A stretch of DNA of 64,000 nt from Paraburkholderia tropica (GCF_900109265.1 NZ_FNZM01000011.1:124001-188000), one strand, 5' to 3'. Shown: positions 1 to 9,850, counted from the stretch's first letter. Program-made: numbers and translations. Notes: generated by a model not told the origin, from the letters alone.

Positions 1-30
1 AATTTTGCATCCCGGCAAGCATCGTCCAAA

Positions 31-69
31 AGAAAAGCCTCGCAGATCAAAGACCTGCGAGGCTTTTTT
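31..69. terminator. Bidirectional intrinsic terminator downstream of ppc
   Basis: An 11-bp perfect stem (35-45 with 55-65, AAGCCTCGCAG paired with CTGCGAGGCTT) encloses a 9-nt loop. It is followed by a T-run on the plus strand and by TTTTCT on the minus strand, so it can end transcription of ppc and also of a gene entering from the left. Confidence 0.85.
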
Positions 70-102
70 ATACGGTGTCAACCCGTGCGGTCGCCCGCGC
101 AG

Positions 103-3100
103 TTAACCCGTATTCCGCAACCCCGCCGCAATCCCGTTGATCGTCAGATGAATCCCGCGCCGCACGCGCGGGCTCGGGTCGCCCGCGCGATAGCGTTTGA
201 TCAGCTCGACCTGCAAGTGATTGAGCGGATCGAGATACGGGAAGCGGTTCTTGATCGAGCGCGCGAGCAGCGGGTTGTCGGCGAGACGGCCGTTCGAACC
301 GGTGATCTCGTCGAGCACCTTCGTCGTGCGCTCCCACTCGGCCACGATGCGCTCGAACACATGCTTGCGCAGCTTCTTGTCGGCGACGAGTTGCGCGTAG
401 CGCGACGCCACCGCGAGATCGGTCTTCGCGAGCGTCATGTCCATGTTCGACAGCAGGTTCGCAAAGAACGGCCAGGTCTTGTACATCTTCTTGAACAGCG
501 CGAGGCGGCGCGCGCGTTCGGCGTCGCTGTCCGCTTCGTCGAGATACGAGGCCACCGCGCTGCCGAAGCCATACCAGCCCGTCAGCAGCAGACGGCACTG
601 GCCCCACGAAAAGCCCCACGGAATCGCGCGCAGGTCGTCGATCTTGCGGTTTTTCGGATCCTGCAGCTTGCGCGAAGCCGGGCGGCTGCCGATGTTCAGT
701 TCCGCGATTTCGGTGATCGGCGTCGAGGCGAAGAAGTAGTCGGTGAAGCCGGGCGTCTCGTAGACGAGCGAGCGGTACGCCGCCATCGCCGCATCGGAGA
801 GATGCTGCATGGTTGCTTCGAACGCCGGCAGTTGATCCGGCGCATTGCCCGCGGTGTTGTCCATCGGCAGCAGCGTGGCTTCAAGCGTGGCCGCGATCAC
901 CGTCTCCAGATTGCGGCGGCCGATTTCCGGATTGCCGAACTTGCTGGCGATCACCTCGCCCTGTTCGGTCAGGCGGATCTGGCCGTCCACCGTGCCCGGC
1001 GGCTGCGACAGGATCGCGTTGTAGGTCGGGCCGCCTCCGCGTCCGACCGTGCCTCCGCGCCCGTGGAACAGACGCAGCGTGATGCCGCGTTCGCGATACA
1101 GCGAGACGAGCGCGAGTTCGGCGCGATACAGCTCCCAGTTCGACGTGAGGAAGCCGCCGTCCTTGTTGCTGTCCGAATAGCCGAGCATGATTTCCTGCTC
1201 GTTGCCCCAATGCTCGACGATGCCGTCGATGCCCGGCAGCGCGAGCAGGTCGCGCATGATGCCCGGCGCGTGGCGCAAGTCGGGAATCGTTTCGAACAGC
1301 GGGATCACCATCAGCGCGGCCTGCGCGGGATCGTCCGTGTGGCCGAGGCGGCCGCCGAGCAGACCGGTTTCCTTCTGCAACAGCATCACTTCGAGCAGGT
1401 CCGACACCGTTTCGGTGTGCGAGATGATGTAGTTGCGCACCGCGCGCGCGCCGAACTTTTCGCGCGTCACGCGCGCCATTTCCAGCACGCCGAGTTCGCT
1501 CTTCACGAGGGCGGAGTAGTCGAGATACGGCGAGCGCAGCGGACGCTGATCGGCGAGTTGCGCGAGCAGCACGATCTGCTTGTCTTCTTCGGAGAGCGCC
1601 GCGTAATCGGCCTGCACGCCCGCGCGCGCGAGCAGTTCGGTGATCACGGCTTCGTGGATGTCCGAGCTTTGACGCAGGTCGATCGAGGCCAGATGGAAGC
1701 CGAACACTTCCACCGCGCGCACGAGCGGCGCGAGGCGCGGCGTGGCGAGCGAAGCGCCGTGATGCGCGGCGAGCGAATCCATCAGGATGTGCAGATCGCG
1801 CGAGAACTCGGCGGCGTCGGCGTACGGCTGCGCGCGCACGGGCGCGGCGTTGCGGCCCGCGCTGCGCACGGCCACGACGCCTTCTCCCAGGCGCACGCGC
1901 GCGCTCGCGGCGAGGCGCGTGTACACGCCAATCAGCGCGCGCCGATACGGTTCGTCCACGCGATGCGGCGACTGGTCGGGCGAGGCTTCGGCCAGCGCCT
2001 TGAGTTCGTCGCTCGCGCCGGCAAGCAGATTCGACACCGACAGTTCCGCGCCGAGCTTGTGCACTTCGTCGAGATAGTGCTGCAGGATCACCTGCGCCTG
2101 GCGCTCGCTGGCTTCTTCGAGCGTGGCCGACGTGACATTCGGATTGCCGTCGCGGTCGCCGCCGATCCAGCTGCCCATCTGGAAGAACGCGGGCAGACGC
2201 GCGGAAAGACCGTGCTCCTTGAGCGAGGTTTCGATCTCGCCGTACAGCGCGGGAATCTCGGTGAGGAAGGTGGTGTGGTAGTACGAGAGCGCGTTTTCGA
2301 TTTCGTCGGTGACGGTCAGGCGCGCGTCGCGCAGCATGCGCGTCTGCCACAGCGAGGTCACGCGTGCGCGCAGCAGCGCTTCGTTATGCTCGCGTTCGCG
2401 ATGCGTGAGCGGCTGGTCGCGTTCGGCGAGCAGGCGCGCGACGTCGTGCTGCGAATCGAGCGTGCTTTTGCGCTGCACTTCCGTGGGGTGCGCGGTGAGC
2501 ACGGGCACGATCAGCGCATCGTTGAAGAACTGCTGGAGCATCGGCGTGGCGGCGGCGCCCGCTTGCGCGAGACGTTCGAGCGAATGCGCGATGGTGCCCG
2601 CCTGTGGCGCCGAACCGGCCAGATCGTGGATACGGCGGCGACGGTTGCGGTGACGGTCCTCGGCGATGTTCGCCAGATGCGAGAAATAGCTGAACGCGCG
2701 CACCACGCTCACGGTCTGCTCGGGCGAGAGTCCGCGCAACTGTTTTTCCAGCGCGAGCGCGGCGGCGTTGTCGTCCTCGCGGCGAAAACGCACGGCCGTC
2801 TGGCGGATGCTTTCGACCACCTCGAACACGGCATCGCCTTCCTGTTCGCGCACGACGTCGCCGAGCAGGCGTCCGAGATAGCGGATGTCTTCGAAGAGCG
2901 GCTGGTCCTTGTCGTCGCGCTGTTCTTCGTCGCGCGTGCGGCCGCCGCGCGGCGCGCCGGCGGTTTTCGGCGCCTTGGCGGGCTTTGCGGCCTTGGTGGC
3001 TTTCGTCGCCTTCGCGGCTTTTTCAGGCTTTGCCGCCTGCGCCACTTCGACGATCCCGGCGGATTCGGCGACCTTCGACGCGGCTTTCGACGCGACTTTT

Positions 3101-3315
3101 GACGACTTGCCGGCCTTGACCGCCTTCGTCGCTTTCGTTTTCGTGGTCTTGCTGGCGTCGGCCGGTTTCGATGTCTTCGTCGTCTTCTTCGTTTCAGTGG
3201 CCGTTGCGGCTTTCACGGCCCTGGCGGTTTTGGCCTTGTCGGCGGCCGCGGGGGAAGAAGAGGCAAGCGATGCGTTGTTGCGGCGCTCTGCGCGCGCCGA
3301 TCCGGAAGACTTCAC
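103..3315 (-). CDS. ppc: Phosphoenolpyruvate carboxylase with Ala/Lys-rich N-terminal tail
   Basis: Fixes bicarbonate onto phosphoenolpyruvate to give oxaloacetate, an anaplerotic step of the TCA cycle. The 1070-residue product carries the family signatures LTAHPTEV (catalytic His region), FHGRGGTVGRGGGP and GYSDSNKDGG, and ends in RNTG, close to the canonical QNTG C-terminus. The enzyme proper begins near residue 137 (DQPLFEDIRYLG). The first ~135 residues are low-complexity Ala/Lys/Thr with AKAT and KAAKPAKA repeats, resembling histone H1 tails; this makes the protein longer than the usual ~880-930 residues. Burkholderia PEP carboxylases are recalled to start with a similar tail. Gene stands alone and ends at a bidirectional terminator. 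Confidence 0.97.
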   Translation of the reverse strand: MKSSGSARAERRNNASLASSSPAAADKAKTARAVKAATATETKKTTKTSKPADASKTTKTKATKAVKAGKSSKVASKAASKVAESAGIVEVAQAAKPEKAAKATKATKAAKPAKAPKTAGAPRGGRTRDEEQRDDKDQPLFEDIRYLGRLLGDVVREQEGDAVFEVVESIRQTAVRFRREDDNAAALALEKQLRGLSPEQTVSVVRAFSYFSHLANIAEDRHRNRRRRIHDLAGSAPQAGTIAHSLERLAQAGAAATPMLQQFFNDALIVPVLTAHPTEVQRKSTLDSQHDVARLLAERDQPLTHREREHNEALLRARVTSLWQTRMLRDARLTVTDEIENALSYYHTTFLTEIPALYGEIETSLKEHGLSARLPAFFQMGSWIGGDRDGNPNVTSATLEEASERQAQVILQHYLDEVHKLGAELSVSNLLAGASDELKALAEASPDQSPHRVDEPYRRALIGVYTRLAASARVRLGEGVVAVRSAGRNAAPVRAQPYADAAEFSRDLHILMDSLAAHHGASLATPRLAPLVRAVEVFGFHLASIDLRQSSDIHEAVITELLARAGVQADYAALSEEDKQIVLLAQLADQRPLRSPYLDYSALVKSELGVLEMARVTREKFGARAVRNYIISHTETVSDLLEVMLLQKETGLLGGRLGHTDDPAQAALMVIPLFETIPDLRHAPGIMRDLLALPGIDGIVEHWGNEQEIMLGYSDSNKDGGFLTSNWELYRAELALVSLYRERGITLRLFHGRGGTVGRGGGPTYNAILSQPPGTVDGQIRLTEQGEVIASKFGNPEIGRRNLETVIAATLEATLLPMDNTAGNAPDQLPAFEATMQHLSDAAMAAYRSLVYETPGFTDYFFASTPITEIAELNIGSRPASRKLQDPKNRKIDDLRAIPWGFSWGQCRLLLTGWYGFGSAVASYLDEADSDAERARRLALFKKMYKTWPFFANLLSNMDMTLAKTDLAVASRYAQLVADKKLRKHVFERIVAEWERTTKVLDEITGSNGRLADNPLLARSIKNRFPYLDPLNHLQVELIKRYRAGDPSPRVRRGIHLTINGIAAGLRNTG

Positions 3316-3784
3316 GATGTTTTCCTCAAGACTAGCCAGGAGTGTGGACAGGGTATTCGGGGACTGCCAACTGCATGGCCGCGGCGCGGGCCGCGGTCAG
3401 GGTACTTCGGTGCTACCAGAAACCACCAGAACGGATGGCGGGAGCCATCCTGCGCGAGCCGCGCGGACTGCGGTGCTGCGGTATCGCGGCGGATCGAACG
3501 GCAAGCGACGGCGAAGACGATACGAAGACGGCGAAAAACTGCGGATACCGGCGCGCCGGGAGCAGGCTTTGCGAAAGCGCGGCACCATGGAGCGGACGCA
3601 GGTTCGCGCCGGGTGCCGGGGAGGGCGTGCGGGATCAGCGCCGCCGACGCGCAGATAGCGTGTACGTCAGCGACGGACCGTGTCTCTTCCTTGCCGCCGC
3701 ACGCGCGGGCCTAAAAAGGGGCGCGTGCTAACATTGCCTGTTATCCGATTCTGTTTTTCGAACCCGTCATTCGATGTGCTAGCC
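3316..3784. other. Divergent intergenic region ppc / hemC
   Basis: 469 bases without a supported gene. It must hold the promoters of ppc (leftward) and hemC (rightward). The only promoter-like element I can point to is an extended -10, TGC followed by TAACAT at 3726-3734, facing hemC, with no good -35. Short open frames here have no recognisable protein character. Confidence 0.4.
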
Positions 3785-4834
3785 ATGAATTCCGAGACGT
3801 TATCCGCGCCCATGCCCCGCACGCTTGTCATCGCTTCGCGGGAGAGCCGCCTCGCGATGTGGCAGGCCGAGCATGTGCAAGCTGCGCTGCACAAATTATA
3901 TCCATCCTGCGACGTGAGCATCGTCGGAATGACGACCCGCGGCGATCAAATTCTCGACCGCACGCTGTCGAAGGTCGGCGGCAAGGGTTTGTTCGTGAAG
4001 GAGCTGGAGCAGGCGCTGGCCGAAGGGCGCGCCGATCTGGCCGTGCATTCGCTCAAGGACGTGCCGATGGAGCTGCCCGAGGGCTTCGCGCTCGCGTGCA
4101 TCATGGAGCGCGAAGATCCGCGCGACGCCTTTGTGTCTAACGAATACGACTCGCTCGCGGCGCTGCCGCCGGGCGCCGTGGTCGGCACCTCCAGCCTGCG
4201 CCGCGAGTCGATGATTCGCGCGCGTTATCCGCATCTCGACGTGAAGCCGCTGCGCGGCAATCTCGACACGCGTCTCGGCAAACTCGACCGCGGCGACTAC
4301 GCGGCCATCATTCTCGCGGCGGCGGGGCTCAAGCGTCTGGGTCTCGGCGCACGCATCCGCGCGCTGCTCGAACCGGCGGACAGCCTGCCGGCGGCGGGAC
4401 AGGGCGCGCTCGGCATCGAGATCCGCGCCGACCGCGCCGACATCGCCGCCTGGCTCGCGCCGCTGCACGACGACGCCACCGCGAAGGCCGTCGAGGCCGA
4501 ACGCATGGTGTCGCGCGCGCTCGGCGGCAGTTGCTCGGTGCCGCTCGCGGCCTACGCGCAGTGGCAGGACGGCAAGCTCGCGCTGCGCGGCACCATCGCC
4601 ACGCCGGACGCGAGCCGCGTGCTGGCCGCCGAAGATGCGGCCACGCCCGCCACGGTCGCGGACGCCGTCGCGCTCGGCCGCAAGGTCGCCGACGAACTGA
4701 TCGCCCAGGGCGCGCTCGAGATCGTGCGCGCGCTGTCCGAAGCGGGGCCTGAAGAACAACGCGTGCCGAACGCGCCCCCGGCAACTTCCGGCAACGCCAA
4801 CCGCGCGGGCGACGATCCCGCCGAGCCGCGATGA
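3785..4834 (+). CDS. hemC: Porphobilinogen deaminase (hydroxymethylbilane synthase)
   Basis: Condenses four porphobilinogen molecules into hydroxymethylbilane in the haem pathway. The 349-residue product shows RESRLAMWQAE at the N-terminus, the TRGDQILDRTLSKVGGKGLFVKELE substrate-binding region, GTSSLRR, LRGNLDTRLGKLD, AGQGALGIE, and the dipyrromethane-cofactor cysteine in GGSCSVPL near residue 250. The ATG at 3785 was chosen over an upstream in-frame ATG at 3680 because homology starts just after it. The stop overlaps the start of the next gene by 4 bases (ATGA), a sign of translational coupling in a hemC-hemDX-hemY operon. The C-terminal ~25 residues are variable and Pro/Ala/Asn rich. Confidence 0.97.
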   Translation: MNSETLSAPMPRTLVIASRESRLAMWQAEHVQAALHKLYPSCDVSIVGMTTRGDQILDRTLSKVGGKGLFVKELEQALAEGRADLAVHSLKDVPMELPEGFALACIMEREDPRDAFVSNEYDSLAALPPGAVVGTSSLRRESMIRARYPHLDVKPLRGNLDTRLGKLDRGDYAAIILAAAGLKRLGLGARIRALLEPADSLPAAGQGALGIEIRADRADIAAWLAPLHDDATAKAVEAERMVSRALGGSCSVPLAAYAQWQDGKLALRGTIATPDASRVLAAEDAATPATVADAVALGRKVADELIAQGALEIVRALSEAGPEEQRVPNAPPATSGNANRAGDDPAEPR

Positions 4835-7080
4835 CCGGCGGCCCGTGGCAGCCGCGCCAGGGCGGCCCGGGTTCGGCCCAGCCCGACGAATGGCGCGGGC
4901 CGGCCGATTCGTCCGCGCCGCATCATGACGCGCGCGGCACGGCAGCGGGCACGGATTTCACCGTTGTCATCACCCGTCCGGCCGGTCAGTCGGACGCGCT
5001 GTCCGCGCAACTGGCCGCGAGCGGCCTGCGCACGCTCGAATTTCCGCTGATCGCCATCGCGCCCGTGCGCGACGACGCGCCGTTGCGCGAAGCGCTCGGC
5101 GCGCTCGACCGCTATGCGCTCGTCGTGTTCGTTTCGCCGAATGCGGTCGACCGCGCGTTCGAGTGCTACCGGTCGATTTCGTCGATCTGGCCGCACGCGC
5201 TGCCCGTCGGCGTGGTCGGTCCGGCGAGCGTCGCCGCGCTCGCGCGCCACGGCGTTGCCGCCCCCGCGCATCGCGTGATCAGCCCGGCCGGTTCCGCCGA
5301 CGAGGAACCGGCGCGCTTCGACTCGGAATCGCTGTACGCCGCACTCGAAAAAGAGCTCGGCGAGAACGCCTTCGCGGGCAAGCGCGTGCTGATCGTGCGC
5401 GGCGACGGCGGGCGCGAATGGCTCGCCGACCGCCTGCGCGAAGCGGGCGCGGAAGTGGAGGCCGTCGCGGCCTACCGCCGCATCGTGCCCGAGCCGCCGA
5501 TGGGCGCGTGGGCGGCGGTTCACACGCTGCTCGAAGGCGCGCCGCACGCGTGGCTCGTGACCAGCTCGGAAGGCGTGCGCAATCTCGACGAACTCGCGCG
5601 CGAGCACCTCACGGCAGGCGAGATCGTCGAGCTGCGCCATGCGCAACTGGTCGCGCCGCATCCGCGTATTGCCGAGACGGCGCGCGGATTGGGTTTTGAT
5701 AGGATGACGGTGTCCGGCGCGGGCGACGAGCGCATCGTCGAGACGCTGCTGGGGCTTGCCGCATCCGCGCCAGCCAGCACGGTTTCTTCCGATCTCTCTT
5801 CAGCCGCGCTTTCGGCGGCTCAACCGGTTCAGAACACCCCGGCCTCGCCGCCGGCACAACCCCGCATGACTGATTCGAACGATTCCAGCCACGTTCCCAA
5901 TCAAGGCGCCGCTTCGGCAGGCGCTTCGCAAACCGCTTCCCCGACGGCATCGAAACCGGCCGCCCAGGCCGCGAGCGCGCGACCTGCGTCGTCCGCTGCG
6001 TCGTCATCCGCATCGACGTCCTATTCGTCCGCGCCGCTGACGCCGGCCGGCAACGGCGGCGCGCGCCGCGGCGGCGGCACCGCGATCCTCTGGCTCGTGG
6101 TCGTGCTGCTCGCGGCAGGTGCGGCGGGCGGCGGCTATGCGCTCAATCGCAAGCTCGACCGCGTCGACGCCTCGCTTGCGCAGCGCCAGCAGAGCGCCGA
6201 CCAGCAGACCGCCGCCTTGCGCGCGCGCGCCGACGAAGCCGCGTCGAGCGCGCAGCAGATCGACAAGCAGATGGCGCAGCTCGAAGGCAAGATCGCCGAC
6301 GCGCAGAACTCGCAGCAGGCGCTCTCGCAGCAATATGCCGACCTCGCGAAGAACCGCGACGACTGGACGCTCGCCGAAGTCGGCCAGATGCTGTCGAGTG
6401 CGAGCGAGCAGCTCCAGCTCACCGGCAACACGCAGCTCGCGCTGTTCGCGCTGCAAAGCGCCGACACGCGCCTCGCCGCGTCGGCCAGCCCGCAGGCGCT
6501 CGCCGTGCGCAAGGCCATCGCCGAGGACATCGACAAGCTCAAGGCCGCGCCGTCCACCGACCTCGCCGGTCTCGCCATCAAGCTCGACACCGCGCTCGCC
6601 GAAATCGACGCGCTGCCGCTCGCGGGTGAAGCGCTCGTCGCGCACACGAAGCCCGAAGCCGCCGCGCCTGCCGACGTCGCCGTGACGGCCGCCGCCACGG
6701 GCGAGCCGCGCTGGAAGGCGTGGCTCGACACCTTCGTGCACGGCGTCGGCCAGCAGATCGCGAGCCTCGTGCAGGTGCGCCGCATCGACAACGCCGACGC
6801 CATGCTCGTCTCGCCCGATCAGGGCTACTTCATGCGCGAGAACCTGAAGCTGCGCCTGCTGTCGGCGCGTCTGTCGCTGCTCTCGCGCAATCCGGCCACG
6901 CTCAAGTCCGACCTCGCCGCCGCCGACGCAACGCTCGCGCGCTACTTCGACGGCGCGTCGAAAGAAACGCAGAACGTGCGCGACCTGCTCAAGCAGGTGG
7001 ACGCGGGCTCGGCCGCTGTCGCGCTGCCCACGCTCGACACGAGCCTGAAGGCGCTGCAGCAATACCAGAGCCGGGGGTAA
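4831..7080 (+). CDS. hemD: Fused uroporphyrinogen-III synthase and HemX-like membrane protein
   Basis: The N-terminal part (about residues 45-310) is a HemD domain that cyclises hydroxymethylbilane to uroporphyrinogen III; TRPAGQSDALSAQL, VFVSPNAVDRAF and LVTSSEGVRNL fit the family. A Ser/Ala/Pro-rich linker (about 315-405) leads to one membrane helix (about 416-437, ILWLVVVLLAAGAAGG) and a periplasmic-side HemX domain with a coiled coil of Gln/Ala (about 440-510). Thus HemD is tethered to the inner membrane. An ATG at 5866 (MTDSNDSS) could act as an internal start for a free HemX, but no stop separates the two parts. The gene overlaps hemC by 4 bases and is followed 2 bases later by hemY. 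Confidence 0.93.
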   Translation: MTGGPWQPRQGGPGSAQPDEWRGPADSSAPHHDARGTAAGTDFTVVITRPAGQSDALSAQLAASGLRTLEFPLIAIAPVRDDAPLREALGALDRYALVVFVSPNAVDRAFECYRSISSIWPHALPVGVVGPASVAALARHGVAAPAHRVISPAGSADEEPARFDSESLYAALEKELGENAFAGKRVLIVRGDGGREWLADRLREAGAEVEAVAAYRRIVPEPPMGAWAAVHTLLEGAPHAWLVTSSEGVRNLDELAREHLTAGEIVELRHAQLVAPHPRIAETARGLGFDRMTVSGAGDERIVETLLGLAASAPASTVSSDLSSAALSAAQPVQNTPASPPAQPRMTDSNDSSHVPNQGAASAGASQTASPTASKPAAQAASARPASSAASSSASTSYSSAPLTPAGNGGARRGGGTAILWLVVVLLAAGAAGGGYALNRKLDRVDASLAQRQQSADQQTAALRARADEAASSAQQIDKQMAQLEGKIADAQNSQQALSQQYADLAKNRDDWTLAEVGQMLSSASEQLQLTGNTQLALFALQSADTRLAASASPQALAVRKAIAEDIDKLKAAPSTDLAGLAIKLDTALAEIDALPLAGEALVAHTKPEAAAPADVAVTAAATGEPRWKAWLDTFVHGVGQQIASLVQVRRIDNADAMLVSPDQGYFMRENLKLRLLSARLSLLSRNPATLKSDLAAADATLARYFDGASKETQNVRDLLKQVDAGSAAVALPTLDTSLKALQQYQSRG

Positions 7081-7082
7081 GC

Positions 7083-8282
7083 ATGGCGATCCGTGGACTT
7101 CTCTGGCTCGCGCTCCTGTTCGTCGTGGCGGTCGCGCTCGCGACCGTCGGCCGTTTCGACGCGGGGCAGGTGCTGCTCGTCTATCCGCCGTATCGCGTGG
7201 ATGTCTCGCTCAATCTGTTCGTGGTCGGCGTCGTGGTGGCGTTTCTGCTGCTCTACGCGATCCTGCGTTTCGTGCGCAACGTCGTGACGATGCCGCGCCG
7301 CGTGGCCGCGTACCGCGCACGCGCGCGCAAGGAAAAGGCGCATTCGGCGCTGCGCGACGCGATCGGCAATCTCTATGCGGGCCGTTTCTCGCGCGCCGAG
7401 AAGGCCGCGCGCGACTCGCTCGCCGACGACAACAACAAGGGCGCCGCGGGCCTGATCGCCGCGAACGCCGCGCATCGTCTGCACGAGTACGCGCGTCGCG
7501 ACGACTGGCTCACGCAGGTCGACGACCCCGAGTTGCAGGAAGCGCGTCTGATGGCGACCGCCGACATGCGCGCCGACGGCCGCGACGCGGACGGCGCGCT
7601 GGCCGCGCTCACCGAAATGCGCTCGCAGGGCGGCCGCCGCATTCACGCGCAGCAGATCGCGCTGCGCGCGCAGCAGCAGCTCAAGAACTGGAGCGAAGTG
7701 CTCAAGCTCGTGAAGACGCTGGAAAAGCGCGAGGCGCTGCATCCGGCCGTGGCGGTGCGTCTGCGCCAGCTGGCGGCCGAGAACCTGCTGCGCGACCGTC
7801 GCCATAACGCCGACGCGCTGCTCGAACTCTGGCACGCGCTGTCGCCGATCGAGCGTCATTCGCCGCGTCTGGCCGATTGCGCGGCCGAACTGCTGATCGC
7901 GCTGGAGCGGCAGGCGGACGCGCGCAAGATCGTCGAGGAAGCGCTCGCGCAGAACTGGGACGCGCGCCTGCTGCGCCGCTATCCGGACACGGCCGGCGAT
8001 GACGCGCTGCCGCTGATCCAGAAGGCCGAGGCGTGGCGCAAGGAGCGTCCCGAAGACGGCGATCTGCTGTTCGCGCTGGGTCGCCTGTGCCTGAAGCAGC
8101 AGTTGTGGGGCAAGGCGCAGTCGTTCCTCGAGGCGGCGCTGAAGTCGGCCAACGCGAGCAACAACGAGCCGCTCAAGATCCGCTCGCACCGCGCGCTCGC
8201 GCGTCTGCACGAGGAACTGGGCGACGCCGGCAAGGCCGCCACGCACTATCGCGAAAGCGCGATGTCGATGAACGTGGTGTGA
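7083..8282 (+). CDS. hemY: HemY, membrane TPR protein of haem biosynthesis
   Basis: 399 residues. Two hydrophobic segments near the N-terminus (about 4-20 and 42-62) anchor it in the inner membrane, and the rest is alpha-helical with tetratricopeptide-like repeats (for example ARDSLADDNNKGAAGLIAANAA and ALGRLCLKQQLWGKAQSFLEAAL). In proteobacteria hemX and hemY follow hemCD; HemY is thought to organise or protect late haem intermediates and is not the oxygen-dependent protoporphyrinogen oxidase of the same name. The ATG follows the hemDX stop by two bases, so it is part of the same operon, which ends at a strong terminator at 8325. Confidence 0.93.
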   Translation: MAIRGLLWLALLFVVAVALATVGRFDAGQVLLVYPPYRVDVSLNLFVVGVVVAFLLLYAILRFVRNVVTMPRRVAAYRARARKEKAHSALRDAIGNLYAGRFSRAEKAARDSLADDNNKGAAGLIAANAAHRLHEYARRDDWLTQVDDPELQEARLMATADMRADGRDADGALAALTEMRSQGGRRIHAQQIALRAQQQLKNWSEVLKLVKTLEKREALHPAVAVRLRQLAAENLLRDRRHNADALLELWHALSPIERHSPRLADCAAELLIALERQADARKIVEEALAQNWDARLLRRYPDTAGDDALPLIQKAEAWRKERPEDGDLLFALGRLCLKQQLWGKAQSFLEAALKSANASNNEPLKIRSHRALARLHEELGDAGKAATHYRESAMSMNVV

Positions 8283-8324
8283 TCGTCCGTCGGATCGTGC
8301 GCTTTCGCTGCGCATGCTGCAACG

Positions 8325-8357
8325 AAAAACGGCCGCTGCTAGCGGCCGTTTTCTTTT
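8325..8357 (+). terminator. Intrinsic terminator of the hemC-hemDX-hemY operon
   Basis: A 12-bp perfect stem (8326-8337 with 8341-8352, AAAACGGCCGCT paired with AGCGGCCGTTTT) closes a 3-nt loop and is followed by CTTTTG. The stem is symmetrical with A-run and T-run, so it may also serve the converging MFS gene. Confidence 0.85.
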
Positions 8358-8369
8358 GTCGAAGCATGT

Positions 8370-9689
8370 TTATCGATCGACCAGCGTCTTCGGCGCCGAC
8401 AGCGCGAGCAGCCCGCCGAGGATCATGAACGCCGCGAGCATGTACATGCCGGAGTCGTTGGCGGCGGTCGCCTGCTTGAGCCAGCCCACGGCGTACGGGC
8501 TCAGGAAGCCCGCGAGATTGCCGATCGAGTTGATGAGCGCGATGCCCGCCGCGGCGCCCGTGCCCGCGAGCCACGCTGTGGGCAGGCTCCAGAACAGCGG
8601 CAGCGTGGTGAGGATGCCGAAGGTCGCGAGCGTGAGCGCGGCCATCGCGAGCGCGGTGTCGTGCGCCCATGTCACCGAGAGCACGAGGCCGAGCGCGCCC
8701 ACGGCCGCCGGAATCGCGATGTGCCAGCGACGTTCGCGGCGACGGTCGGCGCTCTTCGCCACCAGCACCATGCCGACCACCGCCGCCGCGAACGGAATCG
8801 CCGAGAGCAGGCCGATCGCCAGCGCGTCCTTCACGCCCGTCGCCTTGATGATGGTCGGCAGCCAGAAACTCACGCCGTACAGACCCATCACGAACGAGAA
8901 GTAGGTGAGGCTCATGAGCAGCACGCGCGGACTCGTGAGCACGGTGACGAGCGGCGGATCTTCCTTGGTCGCGTCTTCGGCGGCGATGTTGCGTTCGAGC
9001 AGCGCGCGTTCGTCGGGCGTGAGCCACTTCGCGTTGCCGATGCGGTCGTCGAGCACAAAAAACACCAGCACGCCGACGATCACCGACGGCAGCCCTTCGA
9101 GCAGAAACAGCCACTGCCAGCCTTGCCAGCCGTTCGCGCCGTCGAAGGCCTTGAGGATCCAGCCCGACACCGGACCGCCGATCACGCCCGAGAGCGCGAT
9201 GGCCGTCATGAACCACGTCGTCATGCGGCCGCGCCGGTGCGCCGGATACCAGTAGGTCAGATAGAGGATGATGCCGGGGAAGAAGCCCGCTTCGCACAGG
9301 CCGAGCAGGAAGCGCATCACGTAGAACATCGTCGGCGTGGTGACGAACATCGTGAGAATGGACACGAGCCCCCACGTGACCATGATGCGCGCGATCCAGA
9401 TGCGCGCGCCCACGCGATGCAGGATCACATTGCTTGGCACTTCGAACAGGAAGTAGCCGATGAAGAAAATGCCCGCGCCGAAGCCGTAGACCGCGTCGGA
9501 GAGATTGAGCGCCGCGCTCATCTGCAACTTGGCGAAGCCGACGTTCACGCGGTCGAGATACGCGACCACGTAGCAGAGCATCAGGAGCGGCGTGAGCCGC
9601 CAGGCGACCTTGCGGTAAGTGGCTTCTTCGAACGCCGAAGGCGGCGCGCCCGCGCTCGCATGCGGCAGGGGATTCGCTGGACTGGCCAT
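8370..9689 (-). CDS. MFS transporter, anion:cation symporter (ACS)-like
   Basis: 439 residues with about 12 hydrophobic helices. The first loop motif after helix 1 (AYLDRVNVGFAKLQM), and IIGGPVSGWILKAFDG and EGLPSVIVGVLVFFVLDDR, are typical of the ACS family that carries organic anions such as hexuronates, galactonate, tartrate and phthalate. ATG at 9689 has GGAG 6 bases upstream. It is the last gene of a minus-strand operon after an aldehyde dehydrogenase and a short-chain dehydrogenase, so it probably imports the compound these two oxidise. The substrate cannot be read from the sequence. Confidence 0.88.
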   Translation of the reverse strand: MASPANPLPHASAGAPPSAFEEATYRKVAWRLTPLLMLCYVVAYLDRVNVGFAKLQMSAALNLSDAVYGFGAGIFFIGYFLFEVPSNVILHRVGARIWIARIMVTWGLVSILTMFVTTPTMFYVMRFLLGLCEAGFFPGIILYLTYWYPAHRRGRMTTWFMTAIALSGVIGGPVSGWILKAFDGANGWQGWQWLFLLEGLPSVIVGVLVFFVLDDRIGNAKWLTPDERALLERNIAAEDATKEDPPLVTVLTSPRVLLMSLTYFSFVMGLYGVSFWLPTIIKATGVKDALAIGLLSAIPFAAAVVGMVLVAKSADRRRERRWHIAIPAAVGALGLVLSVTWAHDTALAMAALTLATFGILTTLPLFWSLPTAWLAGTGAAAGIALINSIGNLAGFLSPYAVGWLKQATAANDSGMYMLAAFMILGGLLALSAPKTLVDR

Positions 9690-9850
9690 GGTGTCTCCAA
9701 TGTCGTGTGTCGGCTGTTATTCGTGTTGTTTGCGTCGAGTACGCCGGATTAAAGCACGACCATTCTAGCCGCGCCGCCGGAGCGTGGCGGCGCGGGAAAA
9801 CACTCATGCGTCAAGCACTTACGAGCGAGGCGAAAGCGGCGCGGCGTGGC

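Noticed and set aside
85..3102. 1005-codon plus-strand open frame opposite ppc
   Set aside because: His/Arg/Ala-rich shadow of the GC-rich ppc gene; no domain-like sequence, and ppc is certain on the other strand.
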